A DNA stretch of 64,000 nt from assembly GCA_016285075.1 (NCBI GenBank), contig JAEEQB010000018.1, positions 1 through 64,000 on the forward strand. Direction: 5' to 3'. A model generated the notes under the pieces. The model saw only the letters and a program-made list of their open reading frames with translations, did no database searches and was not told the DNA's origin. This DNA is from Prevotella sp. GTDB lineage: Bacteria; Bacteroidota; Bacteroidia; Bacteroidales; Bacteroidaceae. Every line of letters starts with the position of its first letter. The first letter of the stretch is position 1. This document shows, in pieces, positions 8,267-14,860 of this stretch. Both the position numbers and the translations under genes were made by a program.

Positions 8267-8806
8267 ATGAAGATATGTATTTTTTGTTCTGCGAATTGGC
8301 AGATAGATCACGACTTTTTCAGAATGGCTGAGGAATTAGGTCAGTGGTCAGCGGAAGAGGGTCACACCATCGTCTATGGCGGTGTGAACCAAGGACTGAT
8401 GGAGTGCATCGGCAAAGCCGCACACGAGGCTGGCGGCCGGACCATCGGCATCGTGCCGGTTTTGGTGGAACGCCAAGGCAGGGCCAGCCAGTACAACGAT
8501 GTGGAGATTCCCTGCGACAATCTGAGCGACCGCAAGCAGCTGATGCAGGATCAGAGCGATGTGTTCATCGCCCTACCTGGAGGCATCGGCACCCTCGACG
8601 AGATCTTTACTATTGCTGCTTCAGCCACCATCGGCTACCACTCGAAGCCTCTCATACTTTACAATATGAAAGGATTCTGGGATTCTCTTATCCAAATGCT
8701 CGACAACCTGGAGACAAAGGGCGTGACACGAAAAAATTGGCGTACCTACATCAAGGTCGCCAATTCGCTAGAGGATATTATAGCATTAATAAGCGGTGAG
8801 AAGTAA
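8267..8806 (+). CDS. LOG-family (TIGR00730-type) nucleoside-monophosphate phosphoribohydrolase
   Basis: 179 aa with a Rossmann-like fold. It shows the family signature PGGIGTLDE (residues 104-112), the upstream Arg in SDRKQLM (Arg89), and an N-terminal FCSAN strand. Family members cleave the N-glycosidic bond of AMP or cytokinin monophosphates; bacterial members also act in purine salvage. Length and motifs are complete. It starts 38 bases after the C13 protease gene on the same strand and may share its transcript, though no functional link is evident. Confidence 0.88.
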   Translation: MKICIFCSANWQIDHDFFRMAEELGQWSAEEGHTIVYGGVNQGLMECIGKAAHEAGGRTIGIVPVLVERQGRASQYNDVEIPCDNLSDRKQLMQDQSDVFIALPGGIGTLDEIFTIAASATIGYHSKPLILYNMKGFWDSLIQMLDNLETKGVTRKNWRTYIKVANSLEDIIALISGEK

Positions 8807-8829
8807 GCCGATGTGCCAGCCGATGGTAA

Positions 8830-10020
8830 CTACGACTCGCTTGACAGCCTTTCAGCCATAGCCCGTCCCAAAGCCTCACACTGGGCCTTGGTCTCTTCCG
8901 TCAGGGCCTGCTTAATCTCCACAGGAGTGCCCACGGCTTCATACTTCAGCTTCTCGTCGTTCCACTTCTGTATTTCTGCCACTGCTTTTGAAGCCCAGCC
9001 ATAGGAACCGAACCAGCCAAGAAGATGGTTCTTGATATCCTTCTGCGACAGTTCGTCTAGCAGTACGTTCATCTCATGGTATAGTCCAGTGTTGTAGGTA
9101 GGAGCACCCACAATCAGGCCACGATAACGGAACACGTCACGGATAATGTAGCTATGATGGGTCTTCGACACATTATACATCACTATGTTCTTGACACCGG
9201 CATCTGAGGCAGCACGGGCAATCACCTCAGCAGCACGCTCTGTATTGCCGTACATCGTACCATAGCAGATAACGAGACCCGGTTCCGTCTCATACTTCGA
9301 CAAACGGTCGTAGATGCCAATGACTTTCTCCACGTTCTCATGCCAAACAGGACCATGCGTGGCACAGAGATAATCCAGTTGAACACCCTGTAGTTTCTTC
9401 AGTGCATTCTGCACGGGTGTACCGTATTTTCCGACGATATTGGAATAGTATCTTACCATCTCCAGCCAGAAAGTGTCACAATTGATCTGCGAGTCAATAA
9501 TACCGCCGTTCAAGGCGCCGAAGCATCCGAAGGCATCACCGCTGAACAATACGTGGCAGGTGGTTTCCAACGTCACCATTGTCTCAGGCCAATGCACCAT
9601 CGGGGTCATGACAAACTGCAGGACATGGTTGCCTAATTCGATGGAATCGCCGTTTTTTATCTCCAGCAGGCCATCGTTCAGTCCGTAGAAGCCTTCTGCC
9701 ATTTGGAACGTCTTCTTGTTTCCCACAATCTGGATATCAGGGTAGTACTTCTTGATAAGAGCCAACGAACCACTGTGGTCGGGCTCCATGTGATTCACCA
9801 CGAGATAGTCTATCTGCCGGTCTCCTATCACCTCTCGGATATTCTCCAAGTACTGTACAAAGAAGTCCACCTCCACGGTATCAATCAGGCACACTTTCTC
9901 GTCGTCAATCAGGTATGAGTTATAGCTCACACCGTTGGGCAGTGGCCACAACCCTTCGAAAAGGTTCTTGTTGCGGTCGTTGACACCAACATAATAAATA
10001 TTGTCTACAATTTTCTTCAT
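8830..10020 (-). CDS. flavodiiron protein (A-type flavoprotein, O2/NO reductase)
   Basis: 396 aa with the two-domain layout of flavodiiron proteins. The N-terminal metallo-beta-lactamase domain has the di-iron ligands HMEPDH (His77, Glu79, Asp81, His82), a further His in PMVHWPETM, Asp in FSGDAFG and His in CATHGP. The C-terminal flavodoxin domain begins near 253 with the FMN loop YGTMYGNTE. These enzymes reduce O2 to water and/or NO to N2O in the cytoplasm and protect anaerobes from oxygen. The gene starts 14 bases after the kinase gene, so the two are probably cotranscribed. No rubredoxin is attached or adjacent. Confidence 0.93.
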   Translation of the reverse strand: MKKIVDNIYYVGVNDRNKNLFEGLWPLPNGVSYNSYLIDDEKVCLIDTVEVDFFVQYLENIREVIGDRQIDYLVVNHMEPDHSGSLALIKKYYPDIQIVGNKKTFQMAEGFYGLNDGLLEIKNGDSIELGNHVLQFVMTPMVHWPETMVTLETTCHVLFSGDAFGCFGALNGGIIDSQINCDTFWLEMVRYYSNIVGKYGTPVQNALKKLQGVQLDYLCATHGPVWHENVEKVIGIYDRLSKYETEPGLVICYGTMYGNTERAAEVIARAASDAGVKNIVMYNVSKTHHSYIIRDVFRYRGLIVGAPTYNTGLYHEMNVLLDELSQKDIKNHLLGWFGSYGWASKAVAEIQKWNDEKLKYEAVGTPVEIKQALTEETKAQCEALGRAMAERLSSES

Positions 10021-10034
10021 ACTATAATTACTTA

Positions 10035-10982
10035 TTACTCACTACTCAATAAAGAGGCCTTCATAGTAGCACCGAATTCAGGACTCACCGAATTGTTGAT
10101 GCTCTGGCAGCACTCAGCAGCAAACAGCTGGGCACAGTGGATCACCTCATCCCACTGCTTTTCTGTCAGTCCCTCATCAATGATATCCCGTGTAATGCCA
10201 TGTTTGATCAGGCCGAATACAAAGCCAGCATTGAAATTATCGCCGGCTCCAATGGTGCTCACCGTCTCTGTCACAACTACTGGATACTGTTTCTTCAGTC
10301 CTCCATCCGCACGCAGCTCTACAGGGTTTGCACCTTGCGTATAGATAAACTTCTTGGTATAGAAAGCTATCTGCGAACGATACACCACATCGGGATCCGT
10401 TTTCTTGAACAGGATCTCGAAATCTTCGCATGAGCCACGCACAATGTCGGCAAATTCAAGGTTCTCAAGCAAGTTTGATGTCAGTTTCACCACCTCGTTA
10501 GCGTGAGAAGCACGGTAGTTGACATCGTAATAGAGAATGGCACCATGGTTGCGGGCATACTCCAGGAATCCGTGTACCTGAGGGCGAATCACGGGATTCA
10601 AGGCATAGTAAGATCCGAACATCACGATATCGTCTTTCTGCACGTCGGGATAGTCAAAGTCCAGCTGGTCATGGGGATGATCCTTATAGAATATGTACTC
10701 CGCATCATTCTGCTCGTTGAGGAAAGCCAGCGAGATGGGTGACTTCGACTCTGGATACACATTGATGTTACTGGCATTTACCCCATTGTCCTCTAGGAAC
10801 TTGACGATATTACGTCCTACCCTGTCATTACCCGTCTCGCTGATGAGTGAGGTAGGAATGCCCGACCGTCCAAGCGAGATGATACCGTTAAATACGGACC
10901 CACCCGGCACAGCCTCAATGGGATGATCGTTTTTGAAGATGATGTCGAGAACTGTCTCGCCTATTCCTATTACTTTTCGCAT
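10035..10982 (-). CDS. PfkB-family sugar kinase (probable fructokinase)
   Basis: 315 aa ribokinase-fold enzyme. The N-terminal signature is PGGSVFNGIISLGR (from Pro26). The C-terminal ATP-site motif is TIGAGDNFNAGF, with catalytic Asp248. Such kinases phosphorylate a sugar such as fructose at the expense of ATP in the cytoplasm. No sugar transporter or glycosidase adjoins it, so the substrate is not settled; fructose is the usual annotation for Bacteroidales members of this shape. It lies between the thioredoxin-like lipoprotein gene (51 bases upstream) and the flavodiiron gene (14 bases downstream) on one strand. Confidence 0.85.
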   Translation of the reverse strand: MRKVIGIGETVLDIIFKNDHPIEAVPGGSVFNGIISLGRSGIPTSLISETGNDRVGRNIVKFLEDNGVNASNINVYPESKSPISLAFLNEQNDAEYIFYKDHPHDQLDFDYPDVQKDDIVMFGSYYALNPVIRPQVHGFLEYARNHGAILYYDVNYRASHANEVVKLTSNLLENLEFADIVRGSCEDFEILFKKTDPDVVYRSQIAFYTKKFIYTQGANPVELRADGGLKKQYPVVVTETVSTIGAGDNFNAGFVFGLIKHGITRDIIDEGLTEKQWDEVIHCAQLFAAECCQSINNSVSPEFGATMKASLLSSE

Positions 10983-11033
10983 TTTCTCTGTTTGACTTCG
11001 TCAGCTATTTCTATGAGTATTCTCTACCTCAGA

Positions 11034-12194
11034 CTACAGCAGCTTACGGATCTCTGCCTCCACATCGTCCATCTGCTGCGAGCGTTTCACCAGGTTGTTT
11101 CCCCTGTCTATGAGGAAAAAGTCGGGCAAGGCACGCACATTATAATATATTAGCTTGTGCGACTGTATGCCTTCCTCATCACGTACACTAATCCATGGGA
11201 GGGCTGCCGTGGTCTGCTTCCAGAAATGTTCATCGGGATCAAACGATACCTGATAAATCTCCAATCCCTGAGAATGATACTTGTTATAAAGTTCTCTCAG
11301 CATAAGGATGCGCTTAGGCGAGTCATCCATACCAAAGAGATGGAAGTCCAGCAGCACCACCTGTCCCTTCAATTCTGACAACCGGCGCTGGCGGCCCTTG
11401 TTGTCTGGCAGCTGAATGTCTATAATACCCGACTCCTCTATCTTCTCTGCCGGAACCACATTCTGCTGCTCGGCCTCAATGATACGCACATTCTTCATTC
11501 CCTCAATGGCAATATTGTGGAGGTTCTGTCCACGCAGCGCTCCAGGATAATACGTATCCCAGCTGGTAGCCACAGCAGCAAAGGCCTTGATGTCGTCCTT
11601 ATTGGCCTGTGGGTCAAAGATCAGATAACGGCCCAGGGTCTGGAACAGTGCAAAATAGGCATACGGTTTGTTCGGCTCCTTGAAGATATAGTTGTTCTTC
11701 ACCTTCTCTTTATAGGCAACTAACAATTGATGAATCGAGTCATTTACCTCATGTACACTGAGATCCGGGGCTCGCTGTAGCTGTATCGCCTGCTGCTGCA
11801 GCTGTATCTGCATCAAGGCCAATTCCTTTATCTTCTGGCAGTTGTCCGAACCGCTCACCTCATACTGAGTAGCCATCTGAGGATACTGAGCCTTCACAGT
11901 GACGGTCTCTGTCGAGTCAATACTCAGATTGATGATCTGGTCGTCTATCCTCAGCCGGTAGAACTCTGGAGCCTCAGTGGCATTCCCCTTCAGCGTAAAC
12001 TGCCCGTCAGCACCCAGCTTCACCGAGTCAATCACGTCAATGTCCTCAATACCCACGTTTTCCAAATAGAGAAGCGAATCCTGGGCATTGGTCACTTCAC
12101 CTGTTACTGTAAATTTCCTGTTATTATCGCACGAAGCAAGGCTCAGCACAGCCGTCATGGCTGCACTTGCCAACATAATTCTGTTTCTTTTCAT
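11034..12194 (-). CDS. DUF4369/thioredoxin-like lipoprotein lacking the CxxC motif
   Basis: 386 aa from the ATG at 12194; the frame is open further but that would run into the promoter. The lipoprotein signal is MKRNRIMLASAAMTAVLSLASC. Residues about 25-110 form a DUF4369-like beta domain (FTVTGEVTNAQDSLLYLENV). The C-terminal ~140 residues follow the TlpA/thioredoxin fold (GQVVLLDFHLFGMDDSPKR, then YQVSFDPDEHFWKQ and the cis-Pro strand ALPDFFLIDR). Where TlpA proteins have W-C-x-x-C, this one reads FHLFGMDDSPK, with no cysteine. It therefore should not catalyse disulfide exchange and may be a structural or binding protein of the envelope. Family call is good; function unknown. Confidence 0.8.
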   Translation of the reverse strand: MKRNRIMLASAAMTAVLSLASCDNNRKFTVTGEVTNAQDSLLYLENVGIEDIDVIDSVKLGADGQFTLKGNATEAPEFYRLRIDDQIINLSIDSTETVTVKAQYPQMATQYEVSGSDNCQKIKELALMQIQLQQQAIQLQRAPDLSVHEVNDSIHQLLVAYKEKVKNNYIFKEPNKPYAYFALFQTLGRYLIFDPQANKDDIKAFAAVATSWDTYYPGALRGQNLHNIAIEGMKNVRIIEAEQQNVVPAEKIEESGIIDIQLPDNKGRQRRLSELKGQVVLLDFHLFGMDDSPKRILMLRELYNKYHSQGLEIYQVSFDPDEHFWKQTTAALPWISVRDEEGIQSHKLIYYNVRALPDFFLIDRGNNLVKRSQQMDDVEAEIRKLL

Positions 12195-12217
12195 ACGCTT
12201 TTTCCTATTTTTGACTG

Positions 12218-12249
12218 CAAAGGTACGAATAAGCGAGCGAAAAGCCAAA
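12218..12249 (-). promoter_or_regulatory. promoter of the thioredoxin-like gene, copy of a repeated promoter sequence
   Basis: Minus-strand TACCTTTG at 12218-12225 and TTTG at 12246-12249, spacing 20. The sequence around it (TTGACTGCAAAGGTACGAAT on the plus strand, then AAGCGAGCGAAAAGCCAAAT) is nearly the same as the promoter of the next gene at 13478-13508 and two damaged copies beyond it. Confidence 0.7.
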
Positions 12250-12321
12250 TATTCTTTGAGCTTTTTCGGACAAGGGCACTTTTGCGGAAAAATTCGAATA
12301 TCATAAAAAAATATTCACACA

Positions 12322-13368
12322 CTACAGCAAGGCGCTGTCTATCTCAGATACGGAAAGGCCTGTTGTCTGCGCAACAACCTGTTTATCGACACCTGCCGCC
12401 AATAGTTTCTTGGCCATTTCCACCAATGCGGCATTGCGTCCCTGGGCTATACCTTGGGCTATACCTTCTTCGCGTCCCTGGGCTATACCTTGGGCTATAC
12501 CTTCTTCACGTCCCTGGGCTATACCTTCTTCGCGTCCTTGGGCTATACCTTCTTCACGTCCCTGGGCTATACCCTGGGCTATACCTTCTTCACGTCCCTG
12601 GGCAATACCTTCTTCGCGTCCCTGGGCCAGACCCTCCTCGCGGGCTGTGTCTATGACATCGTTCTGGATCATCAGGTTGTCAATATGGCGGTCGTAGGCA
12701 TGGCGCTCCTCCGGAGTCATGCGAAGGTATGCCAGCTTCTCACGTGCCTCTTGGAGGCCAGGAACCTTTGTGTCCTCCTTGATGTGGTCGTTCTTCAGGT
12801 AGTCGAGCCATTCCTCAATGGGTGTCGTGGCCACGTCGTTGAACTCGTTCACACGGATCAGGTAGTATTCCGGGAAAATGTCGGCCGGAGAGCGCATGCT
12901 GATGACACCCTTCTCCTTCGTGTTCACTTCAAGGAAGTCACCGGTGTGCACACCGCGGAACTGGGTTGTGCCGTGATAGAGGAAATCCTTGCCACGGCCA
13001 AGGTCGAAGTAGAGGATGTTGATGGAGTACACCTTCTTCACCTGATCGTATTTGCTGCCGAGCGAGATGTGCTCGGTGACGGTCTTCGAGACACCATAGA
13101 GAATACGCTCCAGGTAATACAGCTCACGGGTGAGCTGCACCTCCACGATGATGATGTCGCCACGACTGTTCTTCGCCTTGATGTCCACACGGTTGAACTT
13201 GTCGTCGAAGCCATCCTGGTTTGATTCGCTCTCAAGGATCTCGTCTATGCGAAGGTCCTCGCCGATGAGCACCTTCATCAGGCCCTCCAGCACACCGAAA
13301 TTCGCCTTGTCACGCAGCATACGCTTCACGGCCCAGTCGAAACGGACTATACGTTTGTCATCATTCAT
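12322..13368 (-). CDS. Rpn/PDDEXK-family nuclease (transposase-like) with repetitive C-terminus
   Basis: 348 aa. The N-terminal ~150 residues carry a PD-(D/E)xK core of the Rpn/PDDEXK_2 type: RVDIKAKNSRGDIIIVEVQL gives Asp62 and the E-x-Q pair at 76-78. It is preceded by FDWAVKRML, the usual opening of this family. A helical middle (EERHAYDRHIDNLM) leads to a tail, about residues 235-320, of repeated GREEGIAQG and GIAQG units, then a short end with AAGVDKQVVAQTTGLSVSEI. Relatives are abundant in Bacteroidetes and linked to recombination-promoting nucleases; biological role is unclear. The gene stands alone with its own promoter. Confidence 0.85.
   Translation of the reverse strand: MNDDKRIVRFDWAVKRMLRDKANFGVLEGLMKVLIGEDLRIDEILESESNQDGFDDKFNRVDIKAKNSRGDIIIVEVQLTRELYYLERILYGVSKTVTEHISLGSKYDQVKKVYSINILYFDLGRGKDFLYHGTTQFRGVHTGDFLEVNTKEKGVISMRSPADIFPEYYLIRVNEFNDVATTPIEEWLDYLKNDHIKEDTKVPGLQEAREKLAYLRMTPEERHAYDRHIDNLMIQNDVIDTAREEGLAQGREEGIAQGREEGIAQGIAQGREEGIAQGREEGIAQGREEGIAQGIAQGREEGIAQGIAQGRNAALVEMAKKLLAAGVDKQVVAQTTGLSVSEIDSALL
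12440..12650 (-). repeat. in-frame tandem repeat encoding GREEGIAQG/GIAQG units
   Basis: Alternating 12- and 24-base units (plus strand TGGGCTATACCT with or without TCTTCGCGTCCC) repeat about ten times. Unit lengths are multiples of three, so copy changes would lengthen or shorten the protein tail without breaking the frame. Confidence 0.9.
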
Positions 13369-13477
13369 TGTCTGTCTCTCCTTTCTGAAAATAATCTAAA
13401 TTACAATCTTCTATATAACTAACCCCTGCAAGATGTTATAAAACGCCTCTGCTTTCGGTCAGCCGAAAAGTTGACTG

Positions 13478-13508
13478 CAAAGGTACGAATAAGCGAGCAA
13501 AACACCAA
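13478..13508 (-). promoter_or_regulatory. promoter of the Rpn-family gene
   Basis: Minus-strand TACCTTTG at 13478-13485 and TTTG at 13505-13508, spacing 19. It lies 110 bases upstream of the ATG. Confidence 0.65.
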
Positions 13509-13528
13509 ATTTATTTGAGTGTTTTCGA

Positions 13529-13604
13529 GCGGGAGTACCTTCGAGCATAGCTCAGAGGTACGAATAAGCGAGCAAAACACCAAATTTATTTGAGTGTTTT
13601 CGAA
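13529..13604. repeat. promoter-derived repeat, copy 2
   Basis: From 13559 on this repeats the promoter sequence at 13481-13530 almost base for base (GGTACGAATAAGCGAGCAAA, then ACACCAAATTTATTTGAGTG). The -7 box is changed to CAGAGGTA, so it should not work as a promoter. It is preceded by an imperfect inverted repeat, GTACC-ttc-GAGC-ata-GCTC-aga-GGTAC (13535-13561). Confidence 0.8.
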
Positions 13605-13674
13605 CCGAAAAAGCAGCGAGTGCCATCAAATATGTTTGAATGGCCGAGTCGCGTTTGAGGAAGACTGTGGTCAG

Positions 13675-13745
13675 CGGGAGTACCCTCGAGCATAGCTCAG
13701 AGGTACGAATAAGCGAGCGAAACACCCAATTTCTTCGCTGTTTTT
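13675..13745. repeat. promoter-derived repeat, copy 3
   Basis: A third copy with the same GTACC...GAGCATAGCTC...GGTAC head (13680-13706) followed by GAATAAGCGAGCGAAACACC. It diverges after about 13730. Its -7 equivalent also reads CAGAGGTA. Confidence 0.75.
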
Positions 13746-13832
13746 CTTCTTGCCACTTCTTCAATTTGGATTTGAATAGGAATCGGAATTCTTGACAAAT
13801 CGGGAAGGCCCGGAAATGGTTATTTTCAATCC

Positions 13833-13907
13833 AGTTAACTCACTCGATTAATTGAGTTAACTCAAACGATCAATCGAGTTAACTCAAACGACTGATCGAG
13901 TTAACTC
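13833..13907. repeat. 22-base-pitch palindrome array (AGTTAACTC)x4
   Basis: AGTTAACTC begins at 13833, 13855, 13877 and 13899, exactly 22 bases apart. AGTTAACT is itself a palindrome. The 13-base gaps contain a second, less conserved palindrome (CGATTAATTG, CGATCAATCG, CGACTGATCG). No coding role; see findings. Confidence 0.85.
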
Positions 13908-13989
13908 GCGTTTTTGGGGTGGTTATGCCACTTTCCCTTTTTCATAGAAAAAAGAAAGTAAAATAATTTGACTTTCGCAATTGTGCCCT

Positions 13990-14051
13990 TGAAGGGTCAG
14001 CAGCCGCAAGCTCAAGGCAACGCCTTGGGCTTACAGTTTGCTGACCCTTCA
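13990..14051. other. nested intergenic hairpin
   Basis: TGAAGGGTCAGCA (13990-14002) and TGCTGACCCTTCA (14039-14051) are perfect 13-bp inverted repeats. Inside them, AAGCTCAAGGC and GCCTTGGGCTT pair around a 3-base loop. Such a long nested stem suggests a structured RNA or a small repetitive element. No terminator-like T-run follows. Confidence 0.65.
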
Positions 14052-14343
14052 GGCTGTTTCTTACTTGCACAAGTTGAGTTCGTTACAGAGGCTAACAAAC
14101 CTGCCGTGACATGGAATCAAGCTGTTTGGCAGACACCGTTTATTCCAAATAGTATCTTATGCGAATCCGCTCAGGCACTGAACCTCGTTCACTCCCGTTC
14201 TCTCCTCGGTTCACTAGGGATGTTAACGGCAGAGAGAACGTAAGCGGATAAGCGAGAGTGGCAAGGTGAACTAACTCTTCATTCCTTCTCCTTTTCACTT
14301 CTTCACCTTTTCACTCTTTTGCCCCTCCTGAGATAACTCAGAA

Positions 14344-14388
14344 CACGGGAACGGTTCCCATTTTTTTTGATTCGGAACCGTTCCCGTG
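14344..14388. terminator. 15-bp inverted repeat, possible terminator
   Basis: CACGGGAACGGTTCC (14344-14358) and GGAACCGTTCCCGTG (14374-14388) pair perfectly. The loop, not the 3' flank, holds the T-run, so an intrinsic terminator is uncertain. It lies beyond the 3' end of the minus-strand remnant at 14443-14663, where a terminator of that lost gene would be expected. Confidence 0.45.
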
Positions 14389-14442
14389 ATCATATGCGTT
14401 TCTTTAAAGCTAAAGGTTCAGCGTCTGCAAGGCCGGGGTTCT

Positions 14443-14663
14443 CTACGGCCTCACGTACTTCCTGCCACCGCGGATATAGACGCCCTTCTTTTGCGGTTCG
14501 CCCTGGATGCGACGACCCTGGAGGTCGAAAAGATGAGAAGATGTATTGGTTGATTGGGGCTGTTGTAACTCATCAATACTTGTCTGAGTCCGTTCCTCCA
14601 ACCAATCTGCATACCATTCTAACAGTTCTTGAATTGCCTGTATTTCTCTTTCAAATCCTCCAT
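14443..14663 (-). pseudogene. remnant with a surface-protein C-terminal tail
   Basis: On the minus strand a frame starting inside this stretch ends in SSHLFDLQGRRIQGEPQKKG followed by VYIRGGRK and a stop at 14443. This is the same short tail as the large surface proteins at 26658-32660 (FDLQGRRIxGKPxRKGxY). The nearest ATG (14661-14663) is in another frame and stops after 14 codons, and the tail frame meets a stop just upstream without an ATG. A frameshift near 14640 would join them. A -7 box (TAACTTTG, 14738-14745) lies upstream. It reads as the stump of a deleted surface-protein gene. Confidence 0.6.
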
Positions 14664-14765
14664 GATGTTGTCAATGAAAACTACTTCAATCTTTCTTATG
14701 CGCGAACCTTATATATATAATAATGATAGTTCGCCCGCAAAGTTACAAACTTTTCTGTAAAAGTG

Positions 14766-14796
14766 TTGCTTTTCCCGTTTTTTTGTGTTATCTTTG
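14766..14796 (+). promoter_or_regulatory. promoter of the kelch/BACON operon
   Basis: TATCTTTG at 14789-14796 with a TTG at 14766-14768 about 20 bases upstream. The start codon follows 64 bases later. Confidence 0.65.
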
Positions 14797-14860
14797 CGCC
14801 ATAAACCTAAAAGAAGGAACATACCATTCCTGTTTTTATTAACCACTAAACCCACATCGT

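Larger units (their letters stand above)
13369..14860. other. 1.5-kb block without an intact gene: repeats, hairpins and a gene remnant
   Basis: The block holds, in order: the Rpn promoter (13478-13508), two damaged copies of that promoter sequence (13529-13604, 13675-13745), a 22-base-pitch palindrome array (13833-13907), a nested hairpin (13990-14051), a 15-bp inverted repeat (14344-14388), a broken surface-protein tail (14443-14663) and the kelch-gene promoter (14766-14796). A 91-codon open frame at 13968-14243 runs through the nested hairpin and has no family signature; I do not call it a gene. Confidence 0.7.

Noticed and set aside
13833..13907. CRISPR array
   Set aside because: The repeat is only ~9 bases with 13-base gaps, too short for CRISPR, and no cas gene is in the window. 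The same holds for the arrays at 21534 and 44759.
13968..14243. 91-codon frame in the large intergenic block
   Set aside because: It runs through a nested hairpin, has no promoter or family signature, and looks like chance translation of a repeat.
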